Source of the DNA: Bacillota bacterium
GTDB taxonomy: Bacteria; Bacillota_E; RBS10-35; JAJYVN01
Assembly: GCA_021846605.1 (NCBI GenBank)
Contig: JAJZWQ010000018.1
Location: 1-28,794, forward strand
DNA length: 28,794 nt
Direction: 5' to 3'
Part shown: one piece after another, positions 24,905 to 28,794 of the stretch
Layout of the letters: every line of letters begins with the position of its first letter
Position numbering within the stretch: the stretch's first letter is position 1
The notes under the pieces: generated by a model
Database searches by the model: none
The model's input: only the letters and a program-made list of their open reading frames with translations
What the model was told of the DNA's origin: nothing
Made by a program: the position numbers and the translations under genes

Positions 24905-25195
24905 CGCCACCGCGCAGGCCGCCAACCCCCCACAGCCCGCCAGGAGGTCCTGGGCACACCGGCGGGGCGGTGCCGCGTTAGGAGAAGGAACCCCGTGCCC
25001 GCCGTGCCCTCTGGCGCCGCGGGCAGCCGCGGCGGCCGGCTGCCTCGCCTGCGAGCAAGCCGCAGACGAGCGCTGTCTTGGTCCGGACACTGCTGCCGAT
25101 GTGCGCGTATGCGCACCCCTGGACTTTCTGCCCTTCCCGCCATGCGCGGGGTGCGGTGGCCAAGGGTTCCGGAGCCGCATCCAGCGCGTCCGGGT
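24905..25195. other. Convergent intergenic region
   Basis: This lies between the convergent ends of the molybdoenzyme gene and the MBL-fold gene. It contains a 6-bp stem-loop (GTGCGC, GTAT, GCGCAC; 25101-25116) and a weaker CCCGC/GCGGG stem near 25136-25150, neither followed by a T run. No coding sequence is recognisable. Confidence 0.4.
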
Positions 25196-25966
25196 TCACG
25201 CTGGCGGGCTGGCCGAACCGGTGCCGGGCGGCGGGATGTCGTAGGTGCGGCCCTCCAGGGCCAGTTGTGCCGACGGAAAGCTGGCGCGCGCCGCGGCCAC
25301 AACGGCTCCCGCGTCGGCGGACGGATCGAGGTGCGTCAGGAGCAGGACGCGCGCGGCGGCGGCGGCGGCGAGCCGGCCGGCGGCGTGCGCCGTGGCCAGG
25401 GCGTCCTCGGGGAGGCCATCACCGTCTGGGTCGGCACACTCAACGACCAGGAGCCCCGCGCCCGCGACGAACGCGGTCTGCTCCGCCAGGGGAATCCCAG
25501 CCGGCAGCAAGGCTGCCTGGCCCGCGGCCCCGGCCAACCGCAGCGGCAGTGCCCCCCGCCCGGACGCCCCCCACCGGACATGCCATCCCCCGACCCGCAT
25601 CTCGTCGCCGGGCCCCACCCCGCGCGGATCGAGTATGCCCGGCCGGGTCAACCCTCGGAAGCCGGCGTCGGCCACCGGGCCATACGCCGCGAGCAGGCCC
25701 CGCCGCAGCCTCCGCTGCGCCAGGCTCAGGCAGAGCGTCCCCAGGGCGTGCAGATCGGAGGTGTGCGCCGGATGCAGGTCCGGCAGGAGGACCGCCGCCA
25801 GATCACTCCACGCGCCCACGTGGTACTCCATGCGTCCGGCGACCCCACTGCCGCAGCCGACCAGGAGTTCGCCTGCGCCGGTCTGGCGCAACAGGTGTCC
25901 GCGCAAGGCCCCGCCCGGCGCGGGGAAGGGTCCCCAGGCGCCGACCACCGTCCAGCTATCGGTCAT
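25196..25966 (-). CDS. MBL-fold protein (YhfI-like) with substituted metal ligands
   Basis: A 256-aa protein that matches the YhfI-like MBL group at its start (VVGAWGPFPAPGGALRGHLL, then LLVGCGSGVAGRM). Where active members have SHYHHDH, this has PDLHPAH (62-68): the first His is Asp63, the Asp is Ala67, while His65 and His68 remain. The later HP histidine and the YSADSS aspartate are also missing (ASGRGALPL, LLPAGIP). The final LTHL histidine is present (His212). Two-metal hydrolase activity is unlikely. The ATG overlaps the rluD stop (ATGA), so it is the last gene of the lspA-rluD unit. Confidence 0.8.
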   Translation of the reverse strand: MTDSWTVVGAWGPFPAPGGALRGHLLRQTGAGELLVGCGSGVAGRMEYHVGAWSDLAAVLLPDLHPAHTSDLHALGTLCLSLAQRRLRRGLLAAYGPVADAGFRGLTRPGILDPRGVGPGDEMRVGGWHVRWGASGRGALPLRLAGAAGQAALLPAGIPLAEQTAFVAGAGLLVVECADPDGDGLPEDALATAHAAGRLAAAAAARVLLLTHLDPSADAGAVVAAARASFPSAQLALEGRTYDIPPPGTGSASPPA

Positions 25967-26958
25967 CCTGCCACTCCCCCCCGCGCCCGCAGGAACTCCA
26001 ATGTCGCGGCGAAGTCCGGGGGCAGCGGCGACTCAAAGCGCAGCCGTTCCCCGTTCACCGGGTGCGCGAACTCCAGCCGGTAAGCGTGCAGGGCCTGCCC
26101 GGCTAGGTCCAAGCCCGCGAGGCGATCGCGTTCGGGCCGCCCGTAGAGCGCGTCCCCGGCGACGGCATGGCCGGAAAACGCCATGTGCACGCGGATCTGG
26201 TGCGTCCGGCCGGTCTCCAGGCCCACCTCCAGCAGGGCGTACGGCGTCTCTCCCGGGAACGCCTCCAGGCGGCGCACGTGTGTCCTGGCTGGACGGCCGC
26301 GGTCGGTCACGGCCATGCGCTTGCGGTCGGCCGATCGGCCGATGGGCGCGTCGATCACGCAGGTGGCGGGGGGCAGCCCCCACACCAGGGCGAGGTAGCG
26401 GCGCGCCATGTCGCGTACAGCGATCTGCTGCCGCAGACCCGCCCCGGCCTCGGCGGTCCGGGCCACCACCAGGAGGCCCGTTGTATCCTTGTCCAGGCGG
26501 TGGACGATGCCGGGCCGAAGGTCCCGCCCGAAGGCGGTGGGTTCACCCGGGTCTCCCCGCTCCCCCTCCATTTCACCGTACCGCGCCAGCAGAGCGTTGA
26601 CCAACGTACCGCTGGGCGTGCCCGCCGCCGGGTGCACGACCAGGCCCCTCGGCTTATCGACGACGGCCAGGTGCTGGTCCTCATAGACGATGCGCAGCGG
26701 AATATGCTCGGGCGTCAGGCTGGGGCTTTCGGGGAGGGGGAGGCTGAGCACCTCCACCACCTGGCCGGGGGCCACCTTCTGCGCGTCCTTCCCCGGCACG
26801 CCGTTGATCCGCACCATCCCCTGGGCGATGGCCTTCTGCACCGTGCGCCGGGAGATCCCGGGTGCACCCAGTGCCTCGGTCACGAAACGATCCAGGCGCT
26901 CGGCGCCTTCGGCAGCCACCAGATGACAGGGGAAGCCAGGCTGCGCGGACGTGGTCAT
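25963..26958 (-). CDS. rluD: Ribosomal large-subunit pseudouridine synthase, RluD/RluC family
   Basis: A 331-aa RluA-family pseudouridine synthase. An N-terminal S4 RNA-binding domain (about 18-80: LDRFVTEAL, SRRTVQKAIAQGMVRING) precedes the catalytic domain. The catalytic Asp is in PGIVHRLDKDTTGLLVVA near 156, with YEDQHLAVVDKPRGLVVHP before it and LETGRTHQIRVHMAFSGH, GDALYG after it. The start is ATG 26958, overlapping the lspA stop (ATGA) with AGGTGGGGG upstream. The lspA-rluD pairing is common in Bacillota, and the exact 23S target is not readable from sequence. Confidence 0.94.
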   Translation of the reverse strand: MTTSAQPGFPCHLVAAEGAERLDRFVTEALGAPGISRRTVQKAIAQGMVRINGVPGKDAQKVAPGQVVEVLSLPLPESPSLTPEHIPLRIVYEDQHLAVVDKPRGLVVHPAAGTPSGTLVNALLARYGEMEGERGDPGEPTAFGRDLRPGIVHRLDKDTTGLLVVARTAEAGAGLRQQIAVRDMARRYLALVWGLPPATCVIDAPIGRSADRKRMAVTDRGRPARTHVRRLEAFPGETPYALLEVGLETGRTHQIRVHMAFSGHAVAGDALYGRPERDRLAGLDLAGQALHAYRLEFAHPVNGERLRFESPLPPDFAATLEFLRARGGVAG

Positions 26959-27413
26959 CGCCCCCCACCTGCCGTCGGCGGCGATTCGCGGAAGACAAAC
27001 CATGCGAAGAGCGCACCACCGACGACGATCGCGGCGTCGGCGAAGTTGAAGACGAAAGGCCACACGTGGAAGTCCAGGAAGTCGATCACCCGCCCTTGCC
27101 AGATGCGGTCGACCAGGTTGCCCACCGCCCCGCCCAGCAGGAGCCCGAAGGCGACCCCCAGCCAGGGATGGTTGCGGGCCGCCGCGCGCCCGTATGTCAG
27201 AATGAGGACGGCCACCAGGAGGGCGATGACGATGAAGAGCAGCGTTTGGCGTTGCAAGAGGCCGAATGCCGCACCGCTATTCTCCACCAGGGTCAACGAG
27301 AAGAAGCCAGGGATGAGGGTGATGCTCTGACCCGGCAGGAGGTGTGCCGCGACCCAACTCTTGCTGAACCAGTCCAGCAGAAAGACGGCCAGGGCCACGA
27401 TCCCGATTCGCAC
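26955..27413 (-). CDS. lspA: Lipoprotein signal peptidase (signal peptidase II)
   Basis: A 152-aa membrane aspartic peptidase that cleaves prolipoprotein signal peptides after lipidation. It has four helices. Family motifs are FLLDWFSKSWV near 12-20, VENSGAAFGLL near 43, GNLVDRI near 99 and VIDFLDF and FNFADAAI, which carry the catalytic aspartates (about Asp111 and Asp126). I chose GTG 27413 because GAGGGGGGG lies 7 nt upstream; the longer frame would add a low-complexity leader. It heads the lspA-rluD-MBL operon. Confidence 0.95.
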   Translation of the reverse strand: MRIGIVALAVFLLDWFSKSWVAAHLLPGQSITLIPGFFSLTLVENSGAAFGLLQRQTLLFIVIALLVAVLILTYGRAAARNHPWLGVAFGLLLGGAVGNLVDRIWQGRVIDFLDFHVWPFVFNFADAAIVVGGALFAWFVFRESPPTAGGGR

Positions 27414-27503
27414 CGCCACGCCCCCCCTCGCCGGACCCCGCATTCTACCATGGCGCCAGCAGCGGCTGCGCAGGCGCTGCTGGCGCCCGGCAAACGGGGG
27501 CCC

Positions 27504-27630
27504 GCGCCTTGAGCAGCGGGTCATCGCTGTCGGGTGTCCGAGGAACGGGCCGTCCACTCCCACGTTCTCGATCATCGGGGGCTTGCCCCTCGATCCCCCG
27601 CCTGGCGCACGTCAGCCCGCGGCCAGCGGT
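27504..27630 (+). repeat. Dispersed intergenic repeat, copy B
   Basis: This is the partner of 13711-13836, in opposite orientation, about 13.7 kb away. The first 90 nt show two long identical blocks (GCGCCTTGAGCAGCG and CATCGCTGTCGGGTGTC). It also contains GGGGG-CTTG-CCCC and a following run of C that can form a hairpin. It occupies most of the 260-bp gap between lspA and the serpin stop, where nothing else is recognised. Confidence 0.7.
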
Positions 27631-27673
27631 CGTGCTCGCCAGCCGCTCTATCCCTATGGGCGGGCCTGGCCGT

Positions 27674-28794
27674 TCACGCGCGCGGGTTGTCCACGACCCC
27701 AACGAAGAGCACGGCGCCGGTCGTCTGGTCCACAACGGCGCACAGGAACGGGTGGTTGACGTCCATCCGCGCGGGGGCAGGTATTTCCATGGCGGCGGTC
27801 GCGGTCACGCCGAGGGCGGTGGCACCGGCGGCCGTAGTTCCCGCCTCATCCACTCGGAGGTAGGTCTTCTGCAGGACGCTTGACACCTGGCAAGCCATGG
27901 CGCCGCACAGCCCCGAGAAGTTCGCCTGCGGCGCAAACGCATCGGTCATCCCCAGCGCCGCCAACGGGCCGACGAGGGCGTTGGTGTCCGTCAGGGTGAA
28001 ACGCGGCAGCGTGAGGGAGACCGGACGCGGTTGCAGTTCCGCCTGCCAGGTGATCCAGGCGCCGGCGATGTCGTGGGGGAGCGCCGCTCCGCGGGTGGGC
28101 AGCACCACCTCCAAACGAAAGCGTCCACCGCCGTAGGGAAGGGCCAGCACCTGGTAGCCGGCACCCTGGTAATAAGGAAAGATCCCGGTCTCCGACATGA
28201 GCGGCAGGGTCAGGGTGCCACCTGCGGCATCGGTGAACCGCGCGGCATGGGTGTTCGCCGGATTGAAGCCGGTCTGCCAGGTGCCCTGGAAGTACACGGC
28301 GTCCAGGAGTTCGAGCACGCCCTGGGCGGGAAGCCGTTGCACCAGCCTCGGGATCAGCCCGCCGGTATTCTCGTATGCCCAGGCGTTGATCTCGCGCACG
28401 GCCTGCGGACTGCTGAAACTGACATTTGCCACCTTGGCGCCGTAGTAGCGGGCGTCCGTCTTCAGGAAGGCGGGCGCCAGATGCACGTTGGCGTTCGCCC
28501 ACAACGAGTTGGCGATGTCTAGGGTGACCCCCTGGCCGGGGCTGGCCAACGCGCGCAGGAGCGCCGCGTTGCCCGTGTTCACCTGGGGCACACCGAGCGC
28601 CTCCACGTGCAGCACGCGCGCCATCCCGACTGCGGTCTGGCCCCGCGCGCCGTTGTACAACATGGCCAGATCGATAGCCAGGCTCGGGGGCGAGATCAAG
28701 ACGTTGCTCCCGGGGGCGGCACCGGTCACGCGCTCCAGCAGAGCGAACCCAAGGGCGTTATCCGCGGCGGCGATCGTGCGCGCCGCCGCGGGAT
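27674..28794 (-). CDS. Serpin-family protease inhibitor, N-terminus off the window
   Basis: A serpin whose frame is open to the right edge; the in-frame GTG at 28729 lies inside the conserved region (preceded by AAADNALGFALLERV), so the true start and any signal peptide are outside. Visible serpin landmarks are NVLISPPSLAIDLAMLYNGA, LDIANSLWAN, LLDAVYFQGTWQTGF, MSETGIFPYYQG, LEVVLPT, LTLPRFTLTD and LGMTDAFAPQANFSG. The reactive loop follows DEAGTTAAGATALG, an inhibitory-type hinge of small residues, then VTATAAMEIPAP. By hinge spacing, P1 is near Thr or Ala, suggesting elastase or subtilisin-like targets. The end, HPFLCAVVDQTTGAVLFVG, is canonical. Confidence 0.93.
   Translation of the reverse strand, partial: PAAARTIAAADNALGFALLERVTGAAPGSNVLISPPSLAIDLAMLYNGARGQTAVGMARVLHVEALGVPQVNTGNAALLRALASPGQGVTLDIANSLWANANVHLAPAFLKTDARYYGAKVANVSFSSPQAVREINAWAYENTGGLIPRLVQRLPAQGVLELLDAVYFQGTWQTGFNPANTHAARFTDAAGGTLTLPLMSETGIFPYYQGAGYQVLALPYGGGRFRLEVVLPTRGAALPHDIAGAWITWQAELQPRPVSLTLPRFTLTDTNALVGPLAALGMTDAFAPQANFSGLCGAMACQVSSVLQKTYLRVDEAGTTAAGATALGVTATAAMEIPAPARMDVNHPFLCAVVDQTTGAVLFVGVVDNPRA

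Overview
This window is very GC-rich, and GTG starts are common, with TTG in places. Most starts follow strong GGAGG-type ribosome binding sites. The gene content points to a high-GC member of the Bacillota (Firmicutes), of the Symbiobacterium/Thermaerobacter/Sulfobacillus sort: a sporulation-type PdaB-like protein next to a DacF/DacB-type carboxypeptidase, DUF441, a YpiB-like protein, a Bacillus-type queDEC cluster and phosphosulfolactate synthase. The placement is an inference from gene families; no rRNA or tRNA is present to confirm it.

Layout, left to right. 1-628: no recognisable gene. 629-2098: divergent pair, phosphosulfolactate synthase (-) and a DUF441 membrane protein (+). 2151-2732: a small YpiB-like protein (-). 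2848-5487: tight + strand operon of endonuclease IV, queD, queE and queC (DNA repair plus 7-deazaguanine synthesis). 5766-7622: typA/bipA (-). 7837-9068: PadR regulator and DUF998 membrane protein, with overlapping stop and start and a recognisable promoter/operator. 9069-9682: non-coding, with a perfect 12-bp hairpin. 9683-13224: assimilatory sulfite reductase operon cysJ-cysI (-) with a promoter at 13292-13320. 13321-13957: non-coding, holding one copy of a dispersed repeat. 13958-14653: PdaB-like pseudo-deacetylase (+), running convergently into dacF (-), which follows a short RodZ-like HTH/membrane protein and a variant HD-GYP protein. 17795-21003: glycerate kinase and two aldo/keto reductases (+), the second with an apparent N-terminal frameshift. 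20987-23637: EPSP synthase and a class-III aminotransferase (-). 23796-24904: bioY and a sulfite-oxidase-family molybdoenzyme (+), translationally coupled, behind a BirA-like operator. 25196-27413: lspA, rluD and a degenerate metallo-beta-lactamase-fold protein (-), joined by 4-nt overlaps. 27504-27630: second repeat copy. 27674 to the right edge: a serpin lacking its N-terminus.

Most of the window is housekeeping. The parts most worth a second look are: (i) the BirA-like operator controlling a bioY-molybdoenzyme pair, which suggests the oxidoreductase belongs to biotin salvage; (ii) a ~127-bp non-coding repeat in two inverted copies about 13.7 kb apart; (iii) three proteins in enzyme folds with substituted catalytic residues (PdaB-like, HD-GYP, MBL-fold); (iv) a frameshifted aldo/keto reductase; and (v) a serpin with an inhibitory-type hinge.
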